From an uncultured Sutterella sp. (GTDB taxonomy: Bacteria > Pseudomonadota > Gammaproteobacteria > Burkholderiales > Burkholderiaceae_F): a stretch of DNA of 64,000 bases. Within the stretch, counting starts at the first letter, position 1; the number at the start of each line of letters is the position of its first letter. The DNA lies in the NCBI GenBank assembly GCA_905206365.1, contig CAJLHF010000002.1:62001-126000 (forward strand), given 5' to 3'. Below are positions 1 through 8,455 of this stretch, piece after piece. The translations under genes were made by a program, and so were the position numbers. A model generated the notes under the pieces. That model searched no databases. It had not been told where the DNA came from and saw nothing but the letters and a program-made list of their open reading frames with translations.

Positions 1-165
1 CGGGTGCGACGCCGAGCTGATCGGCTGTGCGTCCTGAGATAATGACCCGACGAACGAGCGCCCCGAGCGCCAGTCCGACATAATTTACAGATTATACCCC
101 GCAGGTTTTCGCCGTCCCGATGGCCGGCGACCAGGTGTCCGAGGCGGGGGAATCACGGAGTCGAC
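1..165. other. Window edge, no complete gene
   Basis: All three forward frames meet a stop within the first 41 bases, so at most a short 3' end of a forward gene is present. On the reverse strand an ATG at 81-79 opens a frame that runs off the window edge, but 27 codons are too few to identify. A perfect TATAAT on the minus strand at 96-91 lies just upstream of it, which hints at a gene leaving the window leftward. I cannot name either candidate. Confidence 0.4.
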
Positions 166-957
166 ATGTACCGCATCGTTACCTTCAATGCCAACGGCAT
201 ACGTTCTGCCGCCGACAAGGGCTTTTTCCGATGGTTCGCCGAACAGAATGCAGACTGCCTCTGCGTACAGGAATTGAAGGCGCACGAAGCGGACATTCCG
301 CCCGCCGTTCGCGAACTGCCGGGCTACCACGGGTACTTCCACTGCGCCGAAAAGAGGGGCTACTCCGGGTGCGGTCTCTGGACGAAGGAAAAGCCGCTCG
401 CCGTGCGAACGGGTTTCGGCGTTGAAGAGTTCGACCGTGAAGGTCGGTACGTCGAGGCCGACTTCGGGCGTCGGATCGTCATTTCCTGTTACTTCCCTTC
501 GGGCAGCAGCTCCGAAGAGCGTCAGGCCGCCAAATTCCGCTTTCTCGATGTCTTTTTTCCACACTTGGAGTCGCTCCGCGCGAGCGGTAAGGAGATCGTC
601 CTTTGCGGCGACGTGAACATTGCCCACAAGGAGATCGACCTCAAAAACTGGAAGGGCAACCTCAAAAACTCGGGCTTTCTACCCGAAGAGCGGCAGTGGC
701 TGACGCAACTCTTTGCGGAGGACTGCTGGGTCGATGTTTTCCGCAGGCTCGATCCCCGTCCCGAGCGTTACACGTGGTGGAGTCAGCGCGGGCAGGCGCG
801 GGCCAAAAATGTCGGTTGGCGCATCGACTACCAAATCGCCACGCCGGGCCTGGCTGCCCGTGCGAAGGCAACCGACATCTACGCGGCCGAAAAATTCTCG
901 GATCACGCCCCGCTTACCGTCGACTACGATCTCGGAGATTTTCACCATGGCGCGTAA
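166..957 (+). CDS. xthA: Exodeoxyribonuclease III (AP endonuclease)
   Basis: Cytoplasmic base-excision repair nuclease that cuts DNA 5' of abasic sites and degrades 3' ends. The 263-residue protein is one endonuclease/exonuclease/phosphatase domain of normal family length. Visible active-site elements are the metal-binding Glu36 in VQELKA, Asp149 and Asn151 in GDVNIAH, and Asp246-His247 in SDHAPL near the C-terminus. The ATG at 166 is preceded by ACGGAG at a good distance and the protein starts directly with the first beta strand (MYRIVTFNANG). Its last 11 bases overlap the start of the rsuA gene, so the two are probably co-transcribed and translationally coupled. Family assignment is firm; the ExoA/XthA subtype is by overall resemblance. 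Confidence 0.95.
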   Translation: MYRIVTFNANGIRSAADKGFFRWFAEQNADCLCVQELKAHEADIPPAVRELPGYHGYFHCAEKRGYSGCGLWTKEKPLAVRTGFGVEEFDREGRYVEADFGRRIVISCYFPSGSSSEERQAAKFRFLDVFFPHLESLRASGKEIVLCGDVNIAHKEIDLKNWKGNLKNSGFLPEERQWLTQLFAEDCWVDVFRRLDPRPERYTWWSQRGQARAKNVGWRIDYQIATPGLAARAKATDIYAAEKFSDHAPLTVDYDLGDFHHGA

Positions 958-1672
958 ATCCCGTCGTTCGGCCCCGACGCTGGCCGATGTTCTGTTCTCC
1001 CAAGGGTTCGGTACGCGTTACGACTGTGCGCAGATCGTGGCGGCGGGCGCCGTGCAAATCGACGGTGTCGTTCGGGACGATCCCGACGAAGAGATGAATC
1101 CCGAAGGGCTCGTCTTCACGTATCGCGGCGTCAAGTGGCCCGTGTGCGAGCACGTGCTCGTAGCGCTCAACAAACCGGCCGGCTACGAGTGCTCAACAAA
1201 ACCGTCGGCTCATCCTTCGGTGATGAGTCTTTTGCCCGGGCAGTTTCGCCGCCGTAACGTGCAGCCGATCGGACGGCTCGATGCGGATACGACTGGGCTC
1301 CTGCTTCTCACGGACGACGGCGCGCTGAATCACCGTCTCATCCACCCGAAAAAGCACGTCGAGAAAGTCTACGAAGTCACGCTCAAGCATCCCGCCGCAG
1401 ACGATATCTGTACGCGACTCACGCAAGGCGTGGTGCTTGACGACGATCCGCAGCCCGTGGCCGCCAAGACCGCCGAACTGGTGACGCCGACGCACTTGCG
1501 CATGACGCTTCTCGAAGGCAAATACCACCAGGTCAAACGCATGGTTGCCGCATGCGGCAATCGCGTTGAATCGTTGCACCGCAGTCGCGTCGGGGCATTC
1601 GTGTTGCCCGATTCGCTCGCACCGGGCGAGTGGATGTGGATCGATCGGGAGAGCGTGTTAGGAAGTCGATGA
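947..1672 (+). CDS. rsuA: 16S rRNA pseudouridine synthase, RsuA family
   Basis: RNA-modifying enzyme expected to isomerise a uridine in 16S rRNA (U516 in E. coli). The 241-residue protein has an N-terminal S4 RNA-binding domain (about residues 10-50) and a catalytic domain with the RsuA/RluB/E/F motif GRLDADTTG, catalytic Asp112. Length matches RsuA (about 230) better than the longer RluB. The ATG at 947 lies inside the end of xthA, 11 bases before its stop codon. A longer frame upstream is only the shadow of xthA, and the S4 domain fits the 947 start. The N-terminus is basic (ARKSRRSAP), common in this family. ampG starts 10 bases downstream, so the three genes look like one operon. Confidence 0.88.
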   Translation: MARKSRRSAPTLADVLFSQGFGTRYDCAQIVAAGAVQIDGVVRDDPDEEMNPEGLVFTYRGVKWPVCEHVLVALNKPAGYECSTKPSAHPSVMSLLPGQFRRRNVQPIGRLDADTTGLLLLTDDGALNHRLIHPKKHVEKVYEVTLKHPAADDICTRLTQGVVLDDDPQPVAAKTAELVTPTHLRMTLLEGKYHQVKRMVAACGNRVESLHRSRVGAFVLPDSLAPGEWMWIDRESVLGSR

Positions 1673-1682
1673 GGATGGTCGC

Positions 1683-3017
1683 ATGCAGGAGAGAATTGTC
1701 CGCGGATGGGACGTGGTGCGGGTCTATGCGGAGCCGGCCAGCCTTCGAATGTTCTTTTTCGGATTCAGCTCGGGGCTTCCCCTGTTGCTCGTCCTCGGGA
1801 CGCTCTCCTTTTGGTTGCGTGAGGCCGAGGTTGACCTCAAGACCATCGGCTTTTTGTCCTGGGTCGGCTTGGTGTACGGCTTTAAATGGGTCTGGGCACC
1901 TGCGATCGACCGCGTGCGTCTCCCTTTTCTGACCGCACGTCTCGGGCGGCGTCGAGCCTGGCTCGTCGTTGCACAGACGGGGATTGTCGGCGCGTTGATT
2001 GGGCTTTCTCAAACCGATCCCGCCGCGTCGCTCGCCTGGACCGCGGTGTGGGCGTTGCTGACGGCTTTTGCGTCCGCCACGCAGGACATCGCGCTTGACG
2101 CGTACCGCATCGAGTCCGCGCAAAGCAACCGTCAGGCGGCGCTTGCCGCCATGTATCAGACGGGGTATCGCATCGCCATGATTTGGTCGGGCGCTGGGGC
2201 GCTTGCGGTGGCGGCGTGGGCGCAGAGCGCCGAAGGTTACGAGCCGGGCGCCTGGAGTGTGAGCTACCTCGTTATGGCGGTCTCAGCCAGCGTGGGGCTC
2301 GTGACGAGCCTTCTTGCGCCCGAGCCCGAGACGACTCCGGGGCCGCGCGTACAACCGTCGGCGGCCGCATTGTTCGAGCCTTTTGCGGACTTTTTCCGTC
2401 GTTTCGGGCGTTGGGCTACGGTGGTGCTCCTGCTGATCGCCACGTATCGGATTTCCGACGTGGTGATGGGCATCATGGCGAACCCCTTCTATCAGGATCT
2501 CGGTTTCACCAAGCAGGAAGTGGCGGCCGTCTCCAAGGTGTTCGGGGTTGTGATGACACTGGCGGGGGCGTTTGCAGGCGGCGCGGTGACAATGAAGCTC
2601 GGCGTCAATCGGGCGCTCTTCATCGGGGCACTCCTTTCGTGCCTGACGAATCTGCTTTTTGCCGCACTCGCCGTCATCGGGCCGAATCTCGCATTTCTCG
2701 CCGTCGTCGTTTCGGCCGACAATCTCGCGGCGGGCTTGGCGAGCGCCGCGTTCGTGGCGTACCTCTCGGGCCTGACATCGAGCGCCTACTCGGCGACGCA
2801 GTACGCGCTCTTCAGCTCGCTGATGTTGCTTTTTCCCAAATTTTTGGCGGGCTTTTCGGGCGTGGCGGTGGAAATCGTGGGGTACTCGGGCTTTTTCGTG
2901 GCGACGTCCGTGATCGGCGTGCCCGTGGCGCTTCTGGTGTTGCTTGCGGGGCGGGCCGTCCGTGAAGAGCGACGCCCCGATGGCGGGATCCCGTCGAGAG
3001 AAGAGAGTGTTTCGTAA
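1683..3017 (+). CDS. ampG: AmpG-family muropeptide permease (MFS)
   Basis: Inner-membrane major facilitator protein; AmpG imports anhydro-muropeptides for cell-wall recycling. The 444 residues contain about 12 hydrophobic segments. The AmpG signature is visible near the N-terminus: FFFGFSSGLPLLL, then LSFWLRE and a KWVWAPAIDR segment, followed later by ATQDIALDAYRIE. The gene follows rsuA after 10 bases and ends 36 bases before a hairpin that terminates the opposing operon. No beta-lactamase or ampR gene is nearby, so a role in ampC induction cannot be judged here. Substrate is inferred from family. Confidence 0.9.
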   Translation: MQERIVRGWDVVRVYAEPASLRMFFFGFSSGLPLLLVLGTLSFWLREAEVDLKTIGFLSWVGLVYGFKWVWAPAIDRVRLPFLTARLGRRRAWLVVAQTGIVGALIGLSQTDPAASLAWTAVWALLTAFASATQDIALDAYRIESAQSNRQAALAAMYQTGYRIAMIWSGAGALAVAAWAQSAEGYEPGAWSVSYLVMAVSASVGLVTSLLAPEPETTPGPRVQPSAAALFEPFADFFRRFGRWATVVLLLIATYRISDVVMGIMANPFYQDLGFTKQEVAAVSKVFGVVMTLAGAFAGGAVTMKLGVNRALFIGALLSCLTNLLFAALAVIGPNLAFLAVVVSADNLAAGLASAAFVAYLSGLTSSAYSATQYALFSSLMLLFPKFLAGFSGVAVEIVGYSGFFVATSVIGVPVALLVLLAGRAVREERRPDGGIPSREESVS

Positions 3018-3052
3018 GCGCCTCATAAGCGCCGCACGTGTCCCACAGCATG

Positions 3053-3090
3053 AAAAAAAGCGGCATCTCGCCTGTTGCGGGACGCCGCTT
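3053..3090 (-). terminator. Rho-independent terminator of the pts/UPF0149 operon
   Basis: On the minus strand AAGCGGC and GCCGCTT form a 7-bp stem around a 19-base loop, followed directly by seven T residues. It lies 18 bases past the UPF0149 stop codon, between converging genes. The forward strand has no matching T-run, so it should act mainly on the minus strand. Confidence 0.85.
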
Positions 3091-3107
3091 CGAGAAGCCG
3101 AACGTTC

Positions 3108-3794
3108 TCAGTCCTTGCGGTGACGGGCGGCACGGTCGTTGCCCCGGCCTTTGCGCCCCTTCGCGCCGTTCTTTTTTTCCGCGCGGCGCCAGCCGCGGGT
3201 GATTTCGGCCACGCGGGCGACGCTTTCCGCCAGATCGCCGAGCGCGTCGTCGTAATTTTCGAAGGGACTCTCTTCGTTGAGTTGCTCCTGCATGGGCAGG
3301 AGATCACCCGCAAGCTCTTCGGGCATATGGCGCAGAATGCCGATCAGTGCGGAGGCGAGCGCTTCGTTGTCTTCTTCGCGCAGGCCCGGCCAACGGTCCA
3401 TGACCTCCCAGAAGCCGGCCGCGAAGGGGGCGAGTGCGGCGATGGTATCCGTCTCGAGCTCGTCGTCCTCGTCGGGCTCGTAGACGATCGGGTCGATCGG
3501 GCGGCCCGCCTTGAGGTCGCGTTCGATCGAGTTGAAGCGTCGGAAGACGAGGTCCTCCAGGTCCTGCTGAGCCCGTCGATCTGCAAGCACGGCTTCGGGA
3601 CGGCTGCGCACGTCGAAGACGCGCAACATCCATTCCCCGACGGGCGGGCGCTTCGGCAGGCAGACGAGAGCCGTGAGGTACCCGTCGAGATGATCGGCTT
3701 CCATCGGCTCGTAGGGTTCGGGGATGCCGGCCAAAAGTTCGCCGAGGAGGATGAATTCCTCGTCGGAGAGCGGGCGGTCGAAGGGGATTGTCAT
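3108..3794 (-). CDS. UPF0149 (YecA/YgfB-type) protein
   Basis: A 228-residue protein of the UPF0149 family, whose molecular role is not settled. Visible family features are the start LSDEEFILLGELL, the MEADHLDGYLTAL segment and helical acidic repeats through the middle. It ends in a basic tail (RAEKKNGAKGRKGRG) and lacks the C-terminal zinc-binding SEC-C motif found in longer YecA proteins. The ATG overlaps the ptsI stop as ATGA, so it is the last gene of the manX-ptsH-ptsI operon and translationally coupled to it. The position is suggestive, but no functional link to the phosphotransferase system is shown by the sequence. Confidence 0.8.
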   Translation of the reverse strand: MTIPFDRPLSDEEFILLGELLAGIPEPYEPMEADHLDGYLTALVCLPKRPPVGEWMLRVFDVRSRPEAVLADRRAQQDLEDLVFRRFNSIERDLKAGRPIDPIVYEPDEDDELETDTIAALAPFAAGFWEVMDRWPGLREEDNEALASALIGILRHMPEELAGDLLPMQEQLNEESPFENYDDALGDLAESVARVAEITRGWRRAEKKNGAKGRKGRGNDRAARHRKD

Positions 3795-5668
3795 TGTGCT
3801 GTCTCCTGATTCAGAGCGGAGAGATACTGCGCCTGATGGTCCTCGACGGCCCTTCGGACGCTTTCGGACGTGCGACGCCGGATCAGACGTCCGGCAAACG
3901 TTTCCGCATCTTCGATGTCGATGCGCAGGATTCTAGCCTTAACGGCCGGGATGCTGGAGGCATCCATCGAGAGCGTTCGGCACCCTAGGCCGAGGAAAAA
4001 TTCCGTGAGGTCGGGCCGTCCAGCCATTTCACCGCAAACGGAGATTTCTTTGCCGGCGCCGCAGACGCGTCGAACGGCTTCCGCGATGAAGCGCAACACC
4101 GCGGGGTGGTACTCGTCGTAATACTCGGATACGGCCGCGTTCGCGCGGTCGGTGGCGAGGGTGTACTGAACGAGGTCGTTCGTGCCGACCGAGAAGAAGT
4201 CGAGCACGGGGATGAGGTCGCGAATCATCGCGACCGCGGCAGGCACCTCTACCATGCCGCCTACTTCGATGCCGGCGCCGTAACGCTCGCCCGCTTCGTC
4301 GAGTTCCCTCTTGGCTTCGTCGATCAGGTCCCGAGCTCGTTTGACATCGGTGGGCGACGTGACCATCGGAAGCAGAATCCGGACGGGACCGGCGGACGAG
4401 GCGCGCAGAATCGCCCGCAGTTGCGTCCGAAGGAGCTGCGGGTAGGCGAAGGTGAAGCGCAGTCCTCTCAAACCGAGCGACGGATTGAATTCGTCGCGCT
4501 CGGCGTCGCCCAAAAGTGCCATCGCTTCGGGCGAGAGGGCCTTATCCGCGCCGAGATCGGCCGTACGAATGGTGACGGGCTTGCCTTTCATCGAGCGGAT
4601 CACCCGCAGATAGGCTTCGTGCTGCTCGGCTTCGCTCGGCAAATCTGAGCGGTTGAGAAAGAGAAACTCGGTTCGGAAGAGTCCGATTCCTTCGGCGCCC
4701 GCCTTGTGGGCGTCGGGCAGGTCGTCGGGCAGGGCGATGTTCGCCAGGAGCGTGACTCCCGTACCGTCCTTCGTGGCGGCGGAAACGCTCTTCAGCTTGA
4801 TAAGGTTGCGCTTTTGGCGCTTGAGTTCCCGCATGCGCAGGCGTGCCGCCTTGGCTTGTTCGGCGGTCGGTGCGAGCTCAAGTCGGTTCTCGTCGGCATT
4901 GACGAGAACGCGCTGGCCGTTGTGCAACTGCTCGCGCGCACCAGTGACGCCGACAAGGGTCGGGATCTCGAAACTGTGAGCGAGAATGGCCGCGTGACTG
5001 GTGATGCTACCTTCTTCGAGGACGATCCCTACGATGTCGAGGTCGTCGCGCTCGCGCAGCTGAAGCATGTCCGTGGGGTCGAGCTGGTCGACGACGAGAA
5101 TGACCTTGTCGGCCACCGTTTCGACGTCTTCGAGGCTCGCATCCGAGCGACGACCGGCGAGAAGGCGTTGCACGCGCTGTACGACGTGTGCGATGTCCTT
5201 GACGCGCTCCCGAAGGTAGGCGTCGTCGATCTGATCAAATTCGCGACGCGTTTGCTCGAGGCGCAGCGACAGCGCCCATTCGGCGTTCACGAGCTTGGTG
5301 CGGATGATCTCCAGGGTGTCGTTGAGCAACGTCGGATCCTTGAGGATCATGCGATGTACGTCGACAAAGGTCGACGCTTCGGCGGGCATTTCTTCGTCTT
5401 CAAGACGATCGGCGAGTGCCGTGAGTTGCTTGTCAACCGCAGAAATCGCCATGCGCAGGCGCTGACACTCGCCGCGAACCGACGTTTTGTCGATGAAAAA
5501 CTGAGGTACTTCCAGGTCGGCGGACGAAAAAAGAAGCACCGTACCGCAGGACATGCCCGGGTAGGCCGACAGGCCGGCCAGGGCTGCGGGCGGCGAAGAG
5601 GATTCGGCGGCGGGCTGCGGCGACTCGTCGACGGCGCCCTCCGGGACGACGGTAAGAGGTTCGCTCAT
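3791..5668 (-). CDS. ptsI: PTS enzyme I (phosphoenolpyruvate-protein phosphotransferase)
   Basis: Cytoplasmic enzyme that takes phosphate from phosphoenolpyruvate and passes it to HPr. The 625-residue protein has the HPr-binding helical region, the phospho-histidine segment SITSHAAILA with His225, and a PEP-binding TIM barrel with the CGEMAGRP signature. It is about 50 residues longer than the usual 575: a Pro/Ser/Ala-rich stretch of about 35 residues precedes the conserved AYPGMSCG start, and the C-terminus is also extended. The ATG at 5668 has only a modest ribosome site, so a later start is possible. It lies 25 bases after ptsH. No EIIB or EIIC gene is nearby, which fits the regulatory, non-transport PTS of Burkholderiales. 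Confidence 0.95.
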   Translation of the reverse strand: MSEPLTVVPEGAVDESPQPAAESSSPPAALAGLSAYPGMSCGTVLLFSSADLEVPQFFIDKTSVRGECQRLRMAISAVDKQLTALADRLEDEEMPAEASTFVDVHRMILKDPTLLNDTLEIIRTKLVNAEWALSLRLEQTRREFDQIDDAYLRERVKDIAHVVQRVQRLLAGRRSDASLEDVETVADKVILVVDQLDPTDMLQLRERDDLDIVGIVLEEGSITSHAAILAHSFEIPTLVGVTGAREQLHNGQRVLVNADENRLELAPTAEQAKAARLRMRELKRQKRNLIKLKSVSAATKDGTGVTLLANIALPDDLPDAHKAGAEGIGLFRTEFLFLNRSDLPSEAEQHEAYLRVIRSMKGKPVTIRTADLGADKALSPEAMALLGDAERDEFNPSLGLRGLRFTFAYPQLLRTQLRAILRASSAGPVRILLPMVTSPTDVKRARDLIDEAKRELDEAGERYGAGIEVGGMVEVPAAVAMIRDLIPVLDFFSVGTNDLVQYTLATDRANAAVSEYYDEYHPAVLRFIAEAVRRVCGAGKEISVCGEMAGRPDLTEFFLGLGCRTLSMDASSIPAVKARILRIDIEDAETFAGRLIRRRTSESVRRAVEDHQAQYLSALNQETAQ

Positions 5669-5693
5669 CTCTCGGCTTCCTTAGCGAGGGGGA

Positions 5694-5963
5694 TCAATCG
5701 GGTTCGCCAAAGCGGGTTTCGAAGAGTTCGACGATATGGCGCAGGGCGTTGGCTTCGTCGGGTCCGTCGACGCAGACGACAAGTTCGGTGCCCTTGGGCA
5801 GAGCCATCGTCATGAGGCCGAGAATCGACTTGGCATCGACCGTTCGGACCTTGTCCTTCAGCAGAATGCTGCTTTCGTAGAGGTTGGCGGTTTTTGCGAG
5901 AAGGGCGGAAGGTCGCGCGTGCAAACCGAGACGGTTTTTGACGGTGAGGGATTGAGTGAGCAT
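5694..5963 (-). CDS. ptsH: Phosphocarrier protein HPr
   Basis: An 89-residue phosphocarrier between enzyme I and EIIA. The two diagnostic sites are in their standard positions: His15 in GLHARP and Ser46 in DAKSILGLM. The Ser46 context is the kind phosphorylated by HPr kinase, but no hprK is in this window. The gene is between the EIIA(Man)-type gene (38-base gap) and ptsI (25-base gap). Confidence 0.97.
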   Translation of the reverse strand: MLTQSLTVKNRLGLHARPSALLAKTANLYESSILLKDKVRTVDAKSILGLMTMALPKGTELVVCVDGPDEANALRHIVELFETRFGEPD

Positions 5964-6001
5964 CGACGAAACTCCGGAAACCGGATGGAAAAGACGAAGC
6001 G

Positions 6002-6424
6002 TCAGCCGTTGAGGGCGGAGTGCCCGATGGCGGTGGAAATCGCACTGTGGGCTCCGCCTTCCGCGAGCTGCATCACACGGCTCAACGGCGCCTCGGGGGC
6101 GGCCGAAAGAGCCGTGATGACGGCAGGAAGGTTCACGCCCGAGAGGATTCGAACTTTGTTGTTGTCAAGGAATCGGTGCGCGATGTTGGAGGGCGTTGCA
6201 CCGAGCAGGTCCGTAAAGACGAGCACGCCGTCCCGATTCAACAAGGGTTCGATCAGCGTGCGGGCGCGTTCGTAGCCTTGTTCGGCGTCGATGTTGCTCG
6301 GAACATCGAAGCAGACGATGTCGTCGGCCGAGGCATCCGACGTGGCGCTGAAAATGTGCTGGGCGCAGATTTTCAGCGCGGAGGCGAGAGGCTCGTGCGC
6401 GATGATGCATATGCCAAGGGACAC
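6002..6424 (-). CDS. EIIA component, mannose-type PTS (ManX-like)
   Basis: A 140-residue EIIA(Man) domain with the phosphorylation-site His at residue 10 (GICIIAHEPLA), exactly where family members have it, and the conserved TDLLGATPSN loop. The GTG at 6424 is chosen because ACGGAG lies six bases upstream and because it places the histidine at position 10. Upstream ATG codons lack a ribosome site and would add unrelated sequence. It is the first gene of the manX-ptsH-ptsI-UPF0149 operon. With no EIIB, C or D nearby it probably serves regulation rather than sugar uptake. The DUF1840 gene starts 70 bases away in the opposite direction. Confidence 0.88.
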   Translation of the reverse strand: MSLGICIIAHEPLASALKICAQHIFSATSDASADDIVCFDVPSNIDAEQGYERARTLIEPLLNRDGVLVFTDLLGATPSNIAHRFLDNNKVRILSGVNLPAVITALSAAPEAPLSRVMQLAEGGAHSAISTAIGHSALNG

Positions 6425-6494
6425 TCGAATCTCCGTCACGATAGAATTCACAAAGAGCCACAAGTTTATCATCGGAGCCGAGGAGGGTCCGCAA

Positions 6495-6872
6495 ATGTCA
6501 TTGGTGATGTTTACGAGTCGGGCCGCCGGTCCGTTCATCATGTTTCGGGAAACGGCCGAACAGATTTTCAAAATCATCGGCCGCCCCCTGACGGAGCAGG
6601 GCGCGTTCGCGAGCGACGAACTTCCCGAGATCCTGCGCAAGCTTGAGGATGCCAAGGTGCGCGACAAGGCTCTGGCGGCCGAAGCCGAGCGTCGTCGCGA
6701 AGATGAACTGCGGCGCTCGACCTACGCCGAAGAACTTGATGGGAAGGAAGAGCGCGAACGCGAAGAGATGCGCTGCGAGTGCATTCACCTCTATCAGCGC
6801 GTGGTTCCGCTCGAAGAAATGATCAAGCGGGCGATCCGCCACGACGAAGCTGTCGTCTGGGGAAAGCCCTGA
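6495..6872 (+). CDS. DUF1840 domain protein
   Basis: A 125-residue protein of the DUF1840 family, found mostly in betaproteobacteria and without known function. The start is recognisable (MSLVMFTSRAAGPFIMF), and the second half is charged and likely helical, ending in a conserved-looking HDEAVVWGKP segment. AGGAGGG lies seven bases before the ATG, a strong ribosome site that excludes the longer frame upstream. Monocistronic: it is divergent from the manX-like gene and followed by its own terminator. Confidence 0.85.
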   Translation: MSLVMFTSRAAGPFIMFRETAEQIFKIIGRPLTEQGAFASDELPEILRKLEDAKVRDKALAAEAERRREDELRRSTYAEELDGKEEREREEMRCECIHLYQRVVPLEEMIKRAIRHDEAVVWGKP

Positions 6873-6913
6873 GCGGCTCTTGTGCCGTTTGTTGCTTTCG
6901 TTTCGCACAAGAC

Positions 6914-6948
6914 AGCCCGTCTCCGAACATCGGGACGGGCTTTGTTTT
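6914..6948 (+). terminator. Rho-independent terminator after the DUF1840 gene
   Basis: AGCCCGTC and GACGGGCT make an 8-bp stem with a 12-base loop, followed by TTGTTTT on the plus strand. The minus strand side is not T-rich, so trkH transcription is not obviously terminated here. Confidence 0.8.
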
Positions 6949-6973
6949 GCTCGGAAACACAATCGGGCGGTGC

Positions 6974-8446
6974 TCAGCCTCGCCAGAAACCCTTCGTAAA
7001 GAGGATGAAGACCGTGAAGAGTTCGAGTCGACCGATGAGCATCAGAAACGTGCAGATCCAGAACTGCAACGTCGTCAATCCCGCGTAGTTGCCCGCGGGG
7101 CCGAGCGCGCCCATGGCCTGACCGAGGTTGCTGATGCAGGCGATGGTGGCGGAGAACGATTCCAGCATGGGCATGCCCGAAAAGACGAGGAGCAGAACAC
7201 CCGTGCAGACGGAAATCACCCAAAGGAGCAGATACGCGAGCACCGCCGAGGCCACCTGGTCGTTGAGGCGGGTTTCGCCGATGGTGAGAGGAAAAGACGC
7301 CTTCGGGTGGAGAAGTAGCAGAAATTCGCGCTTCGTCTGCTTGATGAGAATCAGGAGACGGATCATCTTGATGCCGCCCCCGGTCGAGCCCGCGCACGTG
7401 GCGAAAATCGAGCTGAGGAGCATGACGAGCGGAATGACGGTCGGCCAGAGCGCGTAGTTGTCGCTTGCAAAACCGGTGGTTGACGCCATGGAGACGACCG
7501 CAAACGCAGCTTTGACGAACGCGGTGAAGTTGTCCTCGTAGTACCCGACCTCAAGGAGCAACAGCGTGGCAAAGAGCGTCAGGACGGAGACGACGCCGAT
7601 CCAACCGAGAACTTCGGGATCCCGCCAGTAAAGGCGCAGATCGCGTTTGTGCCAGGCAGCGAAGTGCAGAGAGAAGTTGCATCCGCACACGATCATGAAG
7701 ACGACGGTGACGAGGTCCACCGCGTTGCTCTCGAAGTATGCGAAGCTCGAATCATGCGCGCCGATGCCCGAAAGACTCACGGTGGTCATCATGTGCAGGA
7801 CCGCATCGTCCCAAGACATGCCTGCGAAGTGGAAGGCGACGGTCAGGGCGACGGAAATCCCGAAATAGATGATGTAGAGCGCCTGCGCCGTATCGGCGAT
7901 GCGGGGTGTCAGTTTGCTTTCCTTCAAGGGACCGCTGGTTTCCGCCTTCAGGATTTGCGCGCCGCCGACGCCGAGCAACGGGAGAATGGCTACGGACAGC
8001 ACGATGAGCCCCATACCGCCCAACCACGAGAGAAAGCAACGCAAACCGTTGATGGAAAGCGGCAGGTCGTCAAGCCCCGTCATCATCGTCGCCCCCGTCG
8101 TCGTGAGACACGACATCATCTCGAAGTACGCCGCGGAGAAGGTGTACTGCGGGAGCTCCAAGAGAAGCGGGATGGTGGCAAAAAGCGGTACGACCGTCCA
8201 GGTGAGCGTCACGAGCAGGAATCCGTGTCGGGCGCTCAGCTCCTGGCGGTAACCGCGGGTGGCGAGGGTGAGCAAAGCCCCGGTTCCAGTCGTGACGGCA
8301 AGGGCCGTCAGAAACGCGGCATCCGCACCGTCGGCCTGAGCGACGCTCACCAGATACGGGATGAGCATCGTCAGGCCGTAGCCGACGAGAACGGGTCCGA
8401 GCGCGTGGAGCACTGGAAGGAGTAGGTACCGGAAGGCGTTTGGCAT
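6974..8446 (-). CDS. trkH: Trk potassium uptake protein TrkH
   Basis: Ion-conducting membrane subunit of the Trk system. The 490-residue protein has about ten membrane helices and the four-fold P-loop arrangement: SCLTTTGATMM, then VSLSGIGAHD, then SMASTTGFASDN, then CISNLGQAMG. The segment CAGSTGGGIKMIR is the typical TrkH loop. The ATG at 8446 begins only nine bases after the trkA stop codon, so TrkA and TrkH are coupled. It is the last gene of the long minus-strand run starting at fmt. Confidence 0.95.
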   Translation of the reverse strand: MPNAFRYLLLPVLHALGPVLVGYGLTMLIPYLVSVAQADGADAAFLTALAVTTGTGALLTLATRGYRQELSARHGFLLVTLTWTVVPLFATIPLLLELPQYTFSAAYFEMMSCLTTTGATMMTGLDDLPLSINGLRCFLSWLGGMGLIVLSVAILPLLGVGGAQILKAETSGPLKESKLTPRIADTAQALYIIYFGISVALTVAFHFAGMSWDDAVLHMMTTVSLSGIGAHDSSFAYFESNAVDLVTVVFMIVCGCNFSLHFAAWHKRDLRLYWRDPEVLGWIGVVSVLTLFATLLLLEVGYYEDNFTAFVKAAFAVVSMASTTGFASDNYALWPTVIPLVMLLSSIFATCAGSTGGGIKMIRLLILIKQTKREFLLLLHPKASFPLTIGETRLNDQVASAVLAYLLLWVISVCTGVLLLVFSGMPMLESFSATIACISNLGQAMGALGPAGNYAGLTTLQFWICTFLMLIGRLELFTVFILFTKGFWRG

Positions 8447-8455
8447 GGGGGACCT

